Numbered from the stretch's first letter, positions 46,395 to 56,831 are shown. The stretch: 64,000 bases of DNA from Fluctibacter halophilus (GCF_020687825.1 NZ_JAJEWP010000001.1:296078-360077), one strand, 5' to 3'. Notes: generated from the sequence alone by a model not told the origin. Translations and numbers: made by a program.

Positions 46395-46419
46395 ATACTT
46401 GACCAAAATAGTCGGGTAT
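46395..46419 (+). promoter_or_regulatory. Type 1 IscR-binding site at the isc promoter
   Basis: The 25-base site matches the IscR type 1 consensus ATASYYGACTRWWWYAGTCRRSTAT at 24 of 25 positions; the only mismatch is C for T at position 10. It overlaps a TTGACC that may be the -35 element and lies 38 bases upstream of the iscR ATG. By analogy with E. coli, holo-IscR should bind here and repress the isc operon. Confidence 0.85.
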
Positions 46420-46456
46420 GGCATCCTTTGTGCCACGTATTAGTCAGGTGAACGTT

Positions 46457-46945
46457 ATGAAACTCACATCGAAAGGACGTTACGCGGTCACTGCCATGTT
46501 GGACGTCGCACTGCACTCGCAAAAAGGTCCAGTGCCCCTCGCCGACATTTCAGAGCGACAGGAAATATCGTTGTCGTACCTTGAGCAGCTGTTTGCGCGT
46601 TTACGCCGCGAAAAGTTGGTTGAGAGTGTTCGTGGGCCAGGTGGCGGTTACCGGTTGGGCCGGGATGCCTGCCAGATCCCGGTTGGCGAAGTCATTCGCG
46701 CAGTCGATGAGTCTGTAGACGCCACCCGTTGCCAGGGACAATCGGACTGTCAAGGCGGCGAACGTTGCCTGACCCATAGCCTGTGGCAGGACCTCAGTGA
46801 ACGTATTTCACTGTTTCTGAATGGCATTACATTGGGTGAGCTGATGGCCAAGGGCGACGTTAAAGCCGTTGCCGACCGTCAGGACCAAACCAAACACATG
46901 AATCAGATTGTTGCGAACGAGATAGAGATCAGTTTGCAATTGTAA
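46457..46945 (+). CDS. iscR: Fe-S cluster assembly regulator IscR
   Basis: IscR is an Rrf2-family repressor that senses the Fe-S supply. The 162-residue protein starts [20 protein letters not shown]. It has the winged helix with [25 protein letters not shown], and three cluster cysteines in [18 protein letters not shown] (Cys92, 98 and 104 of the family). The earlier in-frame ATG 46418 lies within the IscR operator and was rejected. It leads the isc operon. Confidence 0.97.
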   Translation: MKLTSKGRYAVTAMLDVALHSQKGPVPLADISERQEISLSYLEQLFARLRREKLVESVRGPGGGYRLGRDACQIPVGEVIRAVDESVDATRCQGQSDCQGGERCLTHSLWQDLSERISLFLNGITLGELMAKGDVKAVADRQDQTKHMNQIVANEIEISLQL

Positions 46946-46957
46946 GCGGAGCCAATA

Positions 46958-48181
46958 ATGAGCGATATCAAGTTACCCATTTATCTGGACTATTCTTCCA
47001 CCACACCGGTTGATCCCCGTGTGGCCGAGAAGATGATGGCCTGTCTGACCAACGATGGCAATTTCGGTAATCCGGCGTCTCGCTCACACCGCTTTGGCTG
47101 GCAGGCTGAAGAAGCGGTTGACATTGCACGTAATCAAATCGCTGAGTTGATCAACGCTGACCCTCGTGAAATTGTGTTCACATCAGGTGCAACAGAGTCT
47201 GACAACCTGGCCATCAAAGGTGCAGCGCATTTCTATGCCAAAAAAGGCAAGCACGTGATCACCGTGAAAACGGAACACAAAGCCGTTTTGGACACCTGTC
47301 GTCAGTTGGAGCGCGAAGGGTTTGAGGTCACTTATCTGGATCCCGAGCCAAACGGTCTGTTGGACCTGGAAAAATTCAAAGCAGCGATTCGCCCTGATAC
47401 CGTTCTGGCATCTGTGATGCACGTGAATAACGAAATCGGTGTGATTCAGGACATCGAAACCCTGGGTGAAATCTGCCGCGACAACAAAGTGGTTTTCCAC
47501 GTTGATGCTGCGCAAAGCGCCGGCAAGGTGCCGATCGATTTGCAAGCGTTGAAAGTCGACCTGATGTCTTTCTCCGCGCACAAGGCCTATGGTCCCAAAG
47601 GTATTGGTGCCTTGTATGTGCGCCGCAAGCCGCGTATCCGCCTGGAAGCACAAATGCACGGTGGCGGTCATGAGCGTGGTATGCGGTCTGGCACACTACC
47701 TACTCACCAGATTGTGGGTATGGGCGAAGCCTTCCGTATTGCCAAAGAAGAAATGGCAACAGAGAACGAACGTATTCTGATGCTGCGCAACCGCTTGTGG
47801 GATGGCATCAAAGACATTGAAGCCGTGTACATCAACGGTGACATGACCCATCGTGTAGCGCATAACCTGAATGTCAGTTTCGCCTACGTGGAAGGGGAAT
47901 CCCTGATCATGGCGTTGAAAGACATGGCGGTATCGTCGGGCAGTGCTTGTACGTCGGCGAGTCTTGAGCCTTCTTATGTGTTGCGTGCCTTGGGTCTGAA
48001 CGATGAATTGGCACACAGCTCAATCCGTTTCAGCATTGGTCGCTTCACCACCGAGGCGGAAATTGATCACGTTGTCAGCGTGATCCGTAACGCCATTGAC
48101 AAGCTACGCGAAATGTCACCGCTGTGGGAAATGTACAAAGACGGTGTTGACCTGGACAAAGTGGAATGGGTGCATCACTAA
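46958..48181 (+). CDS. iscS: Cysteine desulfurase IscS
   Basis: IscS takes sulfur from cysteine and hands it to IscU, TusA and others. The 407-residue PLP enzyme has the PLP lysine in [14 protein letters not shown] (about 208) and the mobile catalytic Cys in [20 protein letters not shown] (about 331). [13 protein letters not shown] at the start is typical. It starts 12 bases after iscR. Confidence 0.98.
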   Translation: MSDIKLPIYLDYSSTTPVDPRVAEKMMACLTNDGNFGNPASRSHRFGWQAEEAVDIARNQIAELINADPREIVFTSGATESDNLAIKGAAHFYAKKGKHVITVKTEHKAVLDTCRQLEREGFEVTYLDPEPNGLLDLEKFKAAIRPDTVLASVMHVNNEIGVIQDIETLGEICRDNKVVFHVDAAQSAGKVPIDLQALKVDLMSFSAHKAYGPKGIGALYVRRKPRIRLEAQMHGGGHERGMRSGTLPTHQIVGMGEAFRIAKEEMATENERILMLRNRLWDGIKDIEAVYINGDMTHRVAHNLNVSFAYVEGESLIMALKDMAVSSGSACTSASLEPSYVLRALGLNDELAHSSIRFSIGRFTTEAEIDHVVSVIRNAIDKLREMSPLWEMYKDGVDLDKVEWVHH

Positions 48182-48217
48182 GCATCCGCACAGAATGAGA
48201 GTATGAGGTAACCAATC

Positions 48218-48601
48218 ATGGCTTACAGCAACAAAGTAATTGATCACTATGAAAATCCCCGCAATGTTGGCGGGTTTGACAAAAACGATCCGTCGGTAGC
48301 CACCGGGATGGTGGGCGCACCTGCCTGTGGTGACGTAATGAAACTGCAGATCAAAGTCGGCGAGAACGGCATTATCGAAGATGCCAAGTTTAAGACGTAC
48401 GGTTGTGGTTCTGCGATTGCGTCCAGCTCACTGGTCACCGAGTGGGTTAAGGGTAAAACCCTCGAAGAAGCCACCGCGATCAAAAATACCGACATTGCCG
48501 AAGAGCTGGCGTTGCCACCGGTAAAAATTCACTGCTCAATCCTGGCCGAAGATGCCATCAAAGCGGCTGTGGATGATTATAAGAGCAAGCATTCCAGCTA
48601 A
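48218..48601 (+). CDS. iscU: Fe-S cluster scaffold IscU
   Basis: IscU assembles [2Fe-2S] and [4Fe-4S] clusters. The 127-residue protein starts [19 protein letters not shown] and has the three ligand Cys in [21 protein letters not shown] and [12 protein letters not shown], plus the LPPVK HscA-binding motif. iscA follows after a short gap of about 24 bases. Confidence 0.98.
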   Translation: MAYSNKVIDHYENPRNVGGFDKNDPSVATGMVGAPACGDVMKLQIKVGENGIIEDAKFKTYGCGSAIASSSLVTEWVKGKTLEEATAIKNTDIAEELALPPVKIHCSILAEDAIKAAVDDYKSKHSS

Positions 48602-48624
48602 TGATGCAAGCCGAGGAGTCTTTC

Positions 48625-48948
48625 GTGGGAATTAAAGTATCCGAAGCCGCAGCACAACGTGCAAAATCGTTTTTGTCCAGTCGGGGCAAAGGCATTGGGC
48701 TGCGCTTAGGCGTAAAAACCACCGGCTGTTCCGGACTGGCTTACGTGTTGGAGTTCGTCGATGAACTGAACCCCGATGATGAGGTTTTTGAAGACAATGG
48801 TGTCAAGATCATCATTGACGGCAAAAGCCTGCTATACCTCGATGGCACAGAGCTCGATTTTGCCAAAGAAGGCCTGAATGAAGGTTTTCAGTTCAACAAC
48901 CCGAACGCCAAAGGCGAATGCGGGTGCGGCGAGAGCTTCAACGTATGA
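48625..48948 (+). CDS. iscA: Fe-S cluster assembly protein IscA
   Basis: A-type carrier protein of 107 residues, the same length as E. coli IscA. Its three conserved Cys are in [14 protein letters not shown] and [11 protein letters not shown] chose the GTG at 48625 because GAGGAG lies 6 bases upstream and it gives the family length; the ATG overlapping the iscU stop at 48601 would add eight residues. It delivers clusters to target proteins. Confidence 0.96.
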   Translation: MGIKVSEAAAQRAKSFLSSRGKGIGLRLGVKTTGCSGLAYVLEFVDELNPDDEVFEDNGVKIIIDGKSLLYLDGTELDFAKEGLNEGFQFNNPNAKGECGCGESFNV

Positions 48949-48951
48949 TCT

Positions 48952-48971
48952 AAAGGGGCGATGGCCCCTTT
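48952..48971 (+). terminator. Hairpin between iscA and hscB, possible attenuator
   Basis: The stem AAAGGGGC/GCCCCTTT has a 4-base loop and is followed by TGCTTTT. It lies 3 bases past the iscA stop and could reduce transcription into the chaperone half of the isc operon. Confidence 0.6.
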
Positions 48972-49001
48972 TGCTTTTGAGTCATTGGATAGCACAATCG
49001 C

Positions 49002-49526
49002 ATGAATTTTTTCTCTTTGTACCAGCTACCTGAGCAATTCGACATCGATCTGGAACAGCTCAACAAAGCACATAAAACCCTGGTCAAACTGACCCATCCT
49101 GATCGCTTTGCCACTGCCAGCGAGCGTGAGCGGTTGATGGCTGTGCAGAAGAACGCCCAGGTCAATGACGGCTACAGTGTGCTCAAATCGCCGGTCAGTC
49201 GCGCCGAGCACCTGCTCAGCCTGCGTGGAGTGGAACTCCGCCATGAGCAACAAACCATGCAGGATACCGCCTTTCTGATGCAGCAGATGGAATGGCGAGA
49301 GGCCCTGGAAGACATGGCTTCAGCACCAGACGAACAGCAACTGACGGCCCTCGATGCTGAATTGGTCGGGCACATTAATGATCACATGACGAATATGAAA
49401 ATGGCGTTAGATAAAAACTCTGATGACGGCAATCAGCGTGGCGCAGATGAAATTCGAAAACTTAAATTTATGCTGAAGTTGCGCGCCGAAATTGCGCGAC
49501 TGGAAGACACCCTTCACGAGCAATAA
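49002..49526 (+). CDS. hscB: Co-chaperone HscB
   Basis: HscB is the J-protein that brings IscU to HscA. The 174-residue protein has a J domain (1-75) with the HPD motif in LTHPDRFATASERE, followed by the C-terminal three-helix IscU-binding domain (about 90-172). It lies just before hscA as expected. Confidence 0.96.
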   Translation: MNFFSLYQLPEQFDIDLEQLNKAHKTLVKLTHPDRFATASERERLMAVQKNAQVNDGYSVLKSPVSRAEHLLSLRGVELRHEQQTMQDTAFLMQQMEWREALEDMASAPDEQQLTALDAELVGHINDHMTNMKMALDKNSDDGNQRGADEIRKLKFMLKLRAEIARLEDTLHEQ

Positions 49527-49541
49527 AACACAGGACCGACA

Positions 49542-51410
49542 ATGGCGCTACTTCAAATCGCAGAGCCCGGACAAAGTGCACAACCCCATGAACGTAAATT
49601 AGCCGTGGGCATTGATTTGGGCACCACAAACTCATTGGTTGCTTCAGTCCGCAGTGGTCGGGCCGAAACCTTACTCGATGAACAGGACGAAGCGATTTTG
49701 CCGTCTGTGGTTCGCTATGACGAGAAAGGTGACGTACAGGTTGGCCGGGATGCTTTGGCAATGGCCAGCCAGGATCCGGTCAATACCATTGTCAGCGTGA
49801 AACGTTTTATGGGCCGCAGTGTACAGGACATCCTTACCAGCTACCCGAACTTGCCCTATACCTTTGTGGAAGGACATGATGACCATCCCTTGTTACAGGT
49901 ACACACTCAGCAGGTTAATCCGGTGCAGGTGTCCGCGCAAATCCTCAGTACTTTGCGCGAACGTGCTGAGGCCACCCTCGGGGATGAGCTCAGTGGCGCG
50001 GTGGTGACGGTACCGGCGTATTTTGATGACGCTCAGCGTCAAGGCACCAAAGATGCTGCCCAACTGGCAGGTCTGAAGGTATTGCGTTTACTCAATGAGC
50101 CCACCGCTGCGGCAATTGCCTATGGCCTCGACAGTGGTCAGGAAGGGGTCATTGCCGTCTACGATCTGGGTGGTGGTACCTTCGACATTTCAATTTTACG
50201 CCTCAGCAAAGGGGTATTCGAGGTGCTGGCCACGGGCGGCGACACTGCTTTGGGGGGCGATGACTTTGACCAGGCCCTGGCAACCCATATGGCCAATCAG
50301 GCCGGACTCAGCGAGCAGCAATCGAAAACCCTGCGCAGAACTTTGCTGGATACCGCCCGCTGGGCCAAGGAACAACTGAGTGCAGACGCCGCCGTGGACG
50401 TTCACTTTACCGACGACAGTGGTACCGAACATGCCCTGACCATCAGCAGTCATACGCTGGAAAAGCTGATCGCGCCGATGATCGATCGCACACTGAAGGC
50501 CTGCCGCCGGGCGGTAAAAGACGCCGAAGTCGGTGTCGACGACGTGCTTGAAGTGGTGATGGTTGGTGGATCAACCCGCGTGCCTGCGGTGCGTGATGCG
50601 GTGGGTAGCTACTTTGGTAAAACCCCTCTGACCAGCATCGACCCGGACAAGGTAGTGGCGGTAGGCGCAGCAATTCAGGCGGATATTCTGGTCGGCAACA
50701 AGCCGGACAGCGACATGTTGCTGCTGGATGTGTTACCTCTGTCTCTGGGTATCGAAACCATGGGCGGTCTGGCAGAAAAAATCATTCATCGTAATACCAC
50801 GATCCCAGTCGCCAAAGCACAGGAATTCACCACCTTCAAAGACGGTCAGACCGCAATGATGGTGCATGTGGTACAGGGAGAGCGGGAATTGGTTGACGAT
50901 TGTCGCTCGCTGGCGCGTTTTACCCTCACCGGTATTCCGCCGATGGCGGCAGGTGCGGCGCATATTCGGGTCACCTTCCAGGTCGATGCCGACGGGTTGT
51001 TGAATGTCACGGCGATGGAAAAGTCGACCGGAGTACAAGCACAGATCCAGGTAAAACCGTCATACGGGTTAGATGAGGCGCAGATCACGCAGATGCTCAG
51101 CAGCTCCATGACCCACGCCAAGGCGGATATGCAACAACGTATGCTTAAAGAGCAGCAGGTCGAAGCAGCACGGGTTGATGAAGCATTGAAGGTTGCACTG
51201 GCAGCCGATGCGGACTTGCTCAGTAGCGAAGAATTACATGCATTGCAAGATGCCTTGCAGGCAATGCGGGAAGCCGCCAACGGCGATAACCCTGACGCGA
51301 TTGAAGCCGCCATTGAGCGGGTTGACGCCGCCAGCAGTGACTTTGCTGCACGGCGCATGGACAAGTCCATTCAGCAGGCGCTGGCAGGTCACAGCGTAGA
51401 CGATATTTAA
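49542..51410 (+). CDS. hscA: Fe-S chaperone HscA (Hsp70 family)
   Basis: HscA releases clusters from IscU in an ATP cycle. The 622-residue protein has the Hsp70 nucleotide domain with [13 protein letters not shown] (about 24-36), [16 protein letters not shown] and [16 protein letters not shown], then the substrate-binding domain with a helical lid. Its length is the HscA type, shorter than DnaK, lacking the EEVD tail. It starts 15 bases after hscB. Confidence 0.98.
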   Translation: MALLQIAEPGQSAQPHERKLAVGIDLGTTNSLVASVRSGRAETLLDEQDEAILPSVVRYDEKGDVQVGRDALAMASQDPVNTIVSVKRFMGRSVQDILTSYPNLPYTFVEGHDDHPLLQVHTQQVNPVQVSAQILSTLRERAEATLGDELSGAVVTVPAYFDDAQRQGTKDAAQLAGLKVLRLLNEPTAAAIAYGLDSGQEGVIAVYDLGGGTFDISILRLSKGVFEVLATGGDTALGGDDFDQALATHMANQAGLSEQQSKTLRRTLLDTARWAKEQLSADAAVDVHFTDDSGTEHALTISSHTLEKLIAPMIDRTLKACRRAVKDAEVGVDDVLEVVMVGGSTRVPAVRDAVGSYFGKTPLTSIDPDKVVAVGAAIQADILVGNKPDSDMLLLDVLPLSLGIETMGGLAEKIIHRNTTIPVAKAQEFTTFKDGQTAMMVHVVQGERELVDDCRSLARFTLTGIPPMAAGAAHIRVTFQVDADGLLNVTAMEKSTGVQAQIQVKPSYGLDEAQITQMLSSSMTHAKADMQQRMLKEQQVEAARVDEALKVALAADADLLSSEELHALQDALQAMREAANGDNPDAIEAAIERVDAASSDFAARRMDKSIQQALAGHSVDDI

Positions 51411-51437
51411 ACAGTTTAACCGAGAGGACGGCAAACT

Positions 51438-51776
51438 ATGCCTCAAATCATTTTTTTACCCCACGACGAGTTGTGTCCTGAGGGGGCAGTGCTGGAAGGT
51501 GAAAAAGGCACATCAGTACTGGATGTGGCGTTGAAAAACGGCATCGGCATTGAACACGCCTGTGAAAAATCATGTGCCTGTACGACCTGTCATGTGATCA
51601 TTCGCGAAGGTTTTGATTCGCTTAAGGAAAGCGACGAATTGGAAGACGACATGCTGGACAAAGCCTGGGGACTTGAGCCTGAATCTCGCCTCGGCTGTCA
51701 GGCCATCATCGACGACGAAGACCTGGTGGTAGAAATCCCCAAATACACCGTTAATCAGGTCAGCGAAGGCCACTGA
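51438..51776 (+). CDS. fdx: [2Fe-2S] ferredoxin of the Isc system
   Basis: The 112-residue adrenodoxin-type ferredoxin provides electrons for cluster assembly. The cluster Cys are in EHACEKSCACTTCHVI and LGCQAI (Cys42, 48, 51 and 87 of the family). The following gene is not iscX, so the operon appears to end here at the terminator 51802-51826. Confidence 0.97.
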   Translation: MPQIIFLPHDELCPEGAVLEGEKGTSVLDVALKNGIGIEHACEKSCACTTCHVIIREGFDSLKESDELEDDMLDKAWGLEPESRLGCQAIIDDEDLVVEIPKYTVNQVSEGH

Positions 51777-51801
51777 GTCTACCCCTGAGTTTGACATCAG
51801 C

Positions 51802-51826
51802 AGCGGAACACCAGTTCCGCTTTTTT
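51802..51826 (+). terminator. Rho-independent terminator of the isc operon
   Basis: The stem AGCGGAAC/GTTCCGCT with loop ACCA (51810-51813) is followed by T6. It lies 26 bases past the fdx stop. Confidence 0.88.
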
Positions 51827-51915
51827 GTGCGTGCGAACGGACCCATTGGGCAGTACACTGCTAACCTATAAATAAACAACCATCGGCACTGCCGTGCTGG
51901 TGCGAGGAGAAATTC

Positions 51916-52251
51916 ATGGCACGTGCCGTTATCGTCGCCTATCGTCCCAAGCCTGACGGACAGGCAAAATTACTTGATCTGGTGCGCCAGCATCATCCGT
52001 TGTTGCTGGCGGAGAAGCTGATCACTTCACGCCCTCCCTTTGTGATGCAAAGCAAAACCGGCGAGGTCATCGAAGTGTTTGAGTGGCTGAGCGAAATGGC
52101 CATTCAGGATGCCCATGACAATCCCCGTGTTCAAGCCCTTTGGCGCGACATGGCCGAGGTGGCCGATACTATTCCCGTGGCACAGGTCACGGAAGCCCAA
52201 TCCTTGTTCAGTGAGTTTTCGCCACTGTCATTGCTACGAGATGATGTGTAA
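51916..52251 (+). CDS. Small ABM-like (dimeric alpha/beta barrel) protein
   Basis: I recognise the general fold only. The 111-residue protein opens with RAVIVAYRPKPDGQAKLLDLVRQHHPLLLAEKLIT and then has GEVIEVFEWLSEMAIQDAHDNPRVQALWRDMAEVAD, the strand-helix-strand order of antibiotic biosynthesis monooxygenase-type domains with a short C-terminal tail. No cofactor residues stand out. It has its own GAGGAG ribosome binding site and is separated from fdx by a terminator. The function is unknown. Confidence 0.65.
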   Translation: MARAVIVAYRPKPDGQAKLLDLVRQHHPLLLAEKLITSRPPFVMQSKTGEVIEVFEWLSEMAIQDAHDNPRVQALWRDMAEVADTIPVAQVTEAQSLFSEFSPLSLLRDDV

Positions 52252-52344
52252 TTGTTGTCCGGTCAGGCAATCGATTCTCGCTTGTCGAGCTGCGTGAGGT
52301 TGTTCTACGCTTAGTCAACAGGACGTTAAAACGAAGACTGCAGC

Positions 52345-53469
52345 ATGGAACATCAGGATCACCTTCAATCGCTGAATGACGCGCAAACGGTGCAGCAAAA
52401 GTTGCGCCACCTGCATGATGCTGTCAAACAACAGCACCCTGCCATCACGCGCATTGCAGTGGCGTTGTATGATGACAAAACCGATGCGCTGAAAACCTTC
52501 ATTTACAGTGCCGATCAACACACCCCCCTGGAGCATTATCAGACGACCCTGGCTCAGACGCCGCAGTTGGCGACCCTTGCCCAACAGGGCAAAACACGGG
52601 TGATTAACGATTTACGTGAATTGTCCGACAGTGATAAGCCCCATACCCAAGCCCTGTTGGAAGCTGGCTATCTGGCCAGCTACACCGTGCCGATGGTGTT
52701 TAACGGACACTTTTTCGGATTTGTTTTTTTCAATGCCGCTGAGGTTGGGGTGTTTGAGGAGACATTGCTGGTTGAATTGGACTCAGTGTCCCACCTGGTC
52801 ACCTTGCTGGTTTTTCATGAGCGGGCTAACGTCAGAACCTTGTTGGCGACGTTAAAATCGGCACTGGATTTGAGTCATGGCAGGGATCCCGAGACCGGCT
52901 CGCACCTTGAGCGGATGTCACGCTATGCCCGCTTGATCGCGCGAAAGCTTGCACGGCAATGGGATTTCGATGATCAGTATATCGAGCATATTTATCTGTT
53001 TGCGCCGTTGCATGATCTCGGCAAGATCACCGTGCCCGATCGGGTGCTGCTGAAACCCGGTAAGCTGACTGACGAAGAATTCGAAGAGATGAAGCTGCAC
53101 GCGATCAACGGCAGGCAGTTACTGGACAAATTGATCGACAACTATGGTCTCAGTGGTATCGGCCATATCGACATGCTCAAAAACATCGCTAATCACCATC
53201 ATGAAGCGTTAGATGGCTCCGGATACCCCGATGGGTTAAAGGGCAACGACATTCCTGTAGAAGCCCGTATCGTGGCGGTAGCCGATGTGTTTGATGCCCT
53301 GACCAGCGAGCGGCCGTATAAAAAGGCCTGGTCAAATCAGCAGGCCATCGACAAGCTGCGCGAGTTGGCCGGCATCAAGCTGGACCCCGATTGCGTCAAT
53401 GCGTTACTGGACAACATGGAGGAGGTAGAGCAAATCCAGCGCACCTTTGCCGAAAACCCTGTTGGCTGA
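52345..53469 (+). CDS. GAF-HD-GYP domain phosphodiesterase
   Basis: The 374-residue protein has an N-terminal GAF-like sensor region (about 20-160) and a C-terminal HD-GYP domain. HD is His223-Asp224 in PLHDLGKITVPDR; HHEALDGSGYPDGL at 285-298 holds the GYP triad and metal histidines. HD-GYP enzymes hydrolyse c-di-GMP to pGpG and GMP. The motif is complete, so activity is likely. There is no membrane segment. With the broken GGDEF at 39692 it is one of two c-di-GMP-type genes inserted into the backbone. The signal sensed by GAF is unknown. Confidence 0.92.
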   Translation: MEHQDHLQSLNDAQTVQQKLRHLHDAVKQQHPAITRIAVALYDDKTDALKTFIYSADQHTPLEHYQTTLAQTPQLATLAQQGKTRVINDLRELSDSDKPHTQALLEAGYLASYTVPMVFNGHFFGFVFFNAAEVGVFEETLLVELDSVSHLVTLLVFHERANVRTLLATLKSALDLSHGRDPETGSHLERMSRYARLIARKLARQWDFDDQYIEHIYLFAPLHDLGKITVPDRVLLKPGKLTDEEFEEMKLHAINGRQLLDKLIDNYGLSGIGHIDMLKNIANHHHEALDGSGYPDGLKGNDIPVEARIVAVADVFDALTSERPYKKAWSNQQAIDKLRELAGIKLDPDCVNALLDNMEEVEQIQRTFAENPVG

Positions 53470-53594
53470 CACCCTTCGTGGTATCACAGGGTATCCCCCG
53501 TCAAAATTCATTCATCCAACCGTAAACCCTCTGTCATCTAGCCCCTTCATCGTAGCGGATTGATTTTTAACACTTAATCCAAAAAGGAAACGCG

Positions 53595-56105
53595 ATGAGA
53601 CGCACAACACAACGTTCAATGCTGGCATTGGCGGTAACGGCTGCCCTAACGCTGAATGGGTGCTCAGGTGATGATGGCGCCAAAGGTGCCGATGGTTCTG
53701 ACGGCGCACAGGGGCTGGTCAGCTTGCTGCTGCAGACGCCCTTGTATGCTGGCAATGAACAGTGTTTCGATGGTGGTACCCGGGTTGATTCGGGGCTGGA
53801 CAGCAACAACGATGGTGAGCTGGCCAGCGATGAAATCACTCAGACCAGCTATCTGTGCAATGCCACTGCGCTGAATGAGGCAATGAATTTCAATCGTATC
53901 GCCAGCTTCCCTGTGTGTCTGCAACTGGACCCAAGCTGTAATGTCGATACTGAAACCGCAGCCGAGATCGCGGCAGTCAATGATGATGGCACCGTGGTGG
54001 TGTACACCGACAGTCCTCTGGAAGTTGTCGGGTTTGTCGATATCAACGATCCAGCCAACCCACAGGCGCTGGGAACCGTGGCACTGAACGGTGAGCCTAC
54101 CTCTGTGGCGGTAAAAGGCGCTTATGCCCTGGTCGGCGTTAATACCTCAGCGGATTACATCAATGTCAGTGGGGCACTGGCCGTCATCGATATTGCCAGC
54201 CAGACAGAAGTGACCCGACTGGACCTGGGCGGGCAACCCGATTCTGTAGCGGTATCACCGGATGGCCAGTTTGCCGTCATTGCAATCGAAAACGAGCGAG
54301 ATGAAGACTTGGGCGATGGCGCGCCACCGCAGATGCCAGCCGGGACCCTGGCGATCGTTGACCTGAGTGGGACAACACAAGAATGGTCGGTGAGCTTTGT
54401 TGACATGACCGGTCTGGCGGACTTGTACGGTGATGATCCTGAGCCGGAGTACGTGGACATCAACAACGACAATATCGCGGTAGTGACCCTACAGGAGAAC
54501 AACCACATTGTGCTGGTTGACCTGCAGGACGGCAGTGTGCTGAACCACTTCAGCGCCGGTGCAGTGGATTTAACCCAGGTCGATACCGAGGAAGAAGAAG
54601 CGTTTATTTCCCAGACCGACAGTCTGTCAGGTGTTCTGCGTGAGCCGGATGGGGTGACCTGGTTGTCTAATGACTACTTTGTGACGGCCAATGAAGGGGA
54701 TCTGGACGGTGGTTCACGGGGCTTTACTGTGTTCAATACTGCCGGCGATGTGATCTATGAGGCGGGAAATACCCTGGAGCATCTCACGGCCCGCGTTGGC
54801 CATTATCCCGATGAACGCTCAGGCAACAAAGGCAATGAGCCGGAGAATGCCGAGTTTGGTGTGTTTGGTGACGAACGTTACCTGTTTGTGAACGCTGAAC
54901 GGGCCAGTCTGGTATTTGTTTACGACGTAGCCGATTTAACCCGTCCGGTGCTTAAGCAGGTACTCCCGGCAGCAACGGCACCTGAGGGGGCGCTGGCGAT
55001 CCCATCGCGCAATTTGCTGGTGGTGGCCAGTGAGGAAGATAACCGTGGCGACAAGCAGCGTTCAGTATTGAATATCTATGCCTACCAGAACGCCGCTGCA
55101 ACGTATCCCACCGTGCAGTCTACGGATCGCACCGATGGTACGCCAATCCCCTTTGCTGCATTGTCAGGTCTGGCTGCGGGAGAAGGCGAGACCTTATGGG
55201 CGATTGAAGACAGTTTCTACCTCAGCAACCGTATCTTCCGCATCGATACCGCTCAGACCCCGGCATCGCTGAACCAGGAAATTCGAATTACCGATAGCAA
55301 TGGCGTTCTGGCTGCGTTGCCGGTGGTTAATCTGGCAGACAACAGCGTGGATGAGGATGACGCTACCCGTGTCAGCGTGTTTGACAGTGCTGACCTGGCT
55401 GCGATGATCAATGCCGACAATACGGTCAATATTGATCCTGAAGGTATCGCAGTGGCCAGTGATGGCGGTTTCTGGATCGCCTCTGAGGGGGCAGGTACCC
55501 AGGGTGACAGCAGCCGTCCCATCAACAGCTTGAATCTGTTGCTGAAGACCTCTTCGCAAGGGGAGATTGAGCAGGCAATTACCCTGCCGGATGCGGTCAA
55601 TGCACAACAGGTGCGGTTTGGCTTTGAAGGTGTGGCTGAATACAACGGCAAAGCCTATGTTGCGTTCCAGCGTGCCTGGAACGGTGAAACTCAGCCCCGT
55701 ATTGGTGTATATGATACGGCGACGCAAAACTGGCAGTTTTTCTTCTACCCTCTTGACGGGGTTGCGTCGCAAAACGGTGGCTGGGTTGGGCTGTCAGACC
55801 TGACCTCGTTGGGCGATGACCGCTTTCTGGTTCTGGAGCGAGATAACCAGGGCGGGCCGGATGGCGCGATCAAGCGCATTTATGAGATTGACACCAATGG
55901 TGTTGCCAGTGGTCAAACCCTGACCAAAACCCTGGTGCGTGATCTCGTCAGTGACCTGACCGCTACCGGCGGACTGGTGGCTGAAAAGGTTGAAGGTCTG
56001 GCACGGTTGAGTAATGGCGACGTGTACATCATTAACGACAATGACGGTGTCGACGGTGTATCCGGGGAAATCCGCCTGATCAATCTCGGCCCTATCGCAA
56101 ATTAA
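53595..56105 (+). CDS. Phytase-esterase-like beta-propeller lipoprotein
   Basis: The 836-residue protein is a lipoprotein (lipobox LNGC, Cys23). Directly after it comes a short collagen-like run of G-x-y (25-40) and an EF-hand-like DSNNDGELASDE with flanking Cys (DUF7151-like, about 50-90). Two propeller-like regions follow: an LVGVNTS/LDLGGQPDSVAVSPDG-type YVTN repeat (about 100-330) and a C-terminal domain of the 'esterase-like activity of phytase' type (about 520-830) with FGFEGVAEYNG and LLVLERDN-like segments. It is likely exposed at the cell surface. It may hydrolyse phosphate esters, but the active residues are not evident. AAAAAGGAAA precedes the ATG. Confidence 0.8.
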   Translation: MRRTTQRSMLALAVTAALTLNGCSGDDGAKGADGSDGAQGLVSLLLQTPLYAGNEQCFDGGTRVDSGLDSNNDGELASDEITQTSYLCNATALNEAMNFNRIASFPVCLQLDPSCNVDTETAAEIAAVNDDGTVVVYTDSPLEVVGFVDINDPANPQALGTVALNGEPTSVAVKGAYALVGVNTSADYINVSGALAVIDIASQTEVTRLDLGGQPDSVAVSPDGQFAVIAIENERDEDLGDGAPPQMPAGTLAIVDLSGTTQEWSVSFVDMTGLADLYGDDPEPEYVDINNDNIAVVTLQENNHIVLVDLQDGSVLNHFSAGAVDLTQVDTEEEEAFISQTDSLSGVLREPDGVTWLSNDYFVTANEGDLDGGSRGFTVFNTAGDVIYEAGNTLEHLTARVGHYPDERSGNKGNEPENAEFGVFGDERYLFVNAERASLVFVYDVADLTRPVLKQVLPAATAPEGALAIPSRNLLVVASEEDNRGDKQRSVLNIYAYQNAAATYPTVQSTDRTDGTPIPFAALSGLAAGEGETLWAIEDSFYLSNRIFRIDTAQTPASLNQEIRITDSNGVLAALPVVNLADNSVDEDDATRVSVFDSADLAAMINADNTVNIDPEGIAVASDGGFWIASEGAGTQGDSSRPINSLNLLLKTSSQGEIEQAITLPDAVNAQQVRFGFEGVAEYNGKAYVAFQRAWNGETQPRIGVYDTATQNWQFFFYPLDGVASQNGGWVGLSDLTSLGDDRFLVLERDNQGGPDGAIKRIYEIDTNGVASGQTLTKTLVRDLVSDLTATGGLVAEKVEGLARLSNGDVYIINDNDGVDGVSGEIRLINLGPIAN

Positions 56106-56120
56106 TCGCCACACGGGTTT

Positions 56121-56142
56121 CCCGACAGCGCCCGCTGTCGGG
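56121..56142. terminator. Strong inverted repeat after the phytase-like gene
   Basis: A perfect 10-base stem (CCCGACAGCG/CGCTGTCGGG) with a 2-base core loop lies 15 bases past the stop. No T-run follows, so it is a weak intrinsic terminator or an RNA 3' stabiliser. The rest of 56143-56381 holds a TATAAT at 56312-56317 for ndk without a clear -35 box; nothing else was seen. Confidence 0.5.
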
Positions 56143-56381
56143 AGCTCGCCAGCGTGCACATGATGGCAACTGGCACGCAACGCCTGTCTGGGCGCCTGCA
56201 TTGGGCAAAACACTCACATCGGTGCGACTTACAAACTACTTACAGATCAGGGCGTTAAGTCACAAGGCGGAAAAATGTTTAATTTTATTAGTCATTTGCG
56301 CTCAGATTGCCTATAATTCGCCGCCAAAATTTTAACCAACGCAGACCCTGTCTGCGGTCAATCGTCTAACGGAGATGGGAC

Positions 56382-56813
56382 ATGGCCCTGGAACGTACTT
56401 TTTCTATCATCAAACCTGATGCCGTCGCTAAAAATGTGATCGGTGTAATCTACAACCGCTTTGAATCTGCCGGCTTGCGCATCGTTGCATCTAAAATGCT
56501 GCACATGAGCAAAGAGCAGGCTGAAGGCTTCTATGCTGAGCACAAAGAACGTCCTTTCTTTGGCGCTTTGGTTGAATTCATGACGTCTGGCCCTGTTATG
56601 GTTCAGGTTCTGGAAGGTGAAAACGCGGTTCTGAAAAACCGTGAAATCATGGGGGCGACTAACCCTGCAGAAGCACTGGCTGGCACGCTGCGTGCTGACT
56701 ACGCCGTGTCTATCGACGAAAACGCTGTGCACGGTTCTGATGCACCAGAATCAGCAGCACGCGAAATCGCGTACTTCTTCTCTGAAGAAGAAATCTGCCC
56801 TCGCACACGCTAA
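56382..56813 (+). CDS. ndk: Nucleoside diphosphate kinase
   Basis: Ndk transfers the gamma phosphate from ATP to nucleoside diphosphates through a phospho-histidine. The 143-residue protein opens with [20 protein letters not shown], has the GDVM-region equivalent [16 protein letters not shown] and the active His in [20 protein letters not shown] (about 117). It is preceded by GGAGA and followed by a terminator. Confidence 0.98.
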   Translation: MALERTFSIIKPDAVAKNVIGVIYNRFESAGLRIVASKMLHMSKEQAEGFYAEHKERPFFGALVEFMTSGPVMVQVLEGENAVLKNREIMGATNPAEALAGTLRADYAVSIDENAVHGSDAPESAAREIAYFFSEEEICPRTR

Positions 56814-56831
56814 GACGCGTTGTTCGGCAAT

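Noticed and set aside
46418-46456. Earlier ATG start for iscR
   Set aside because: It directly abuts the IscR operator and would add 13 residues absent from the family; ATG 46457 matches the conserved N-terminus.
53470-53594. CTGTCAT near a possible Pho box ahead of the phytase-like gene
   Set aside because: Only one half-site is present; the second repeat at 11-base spacing does not match.
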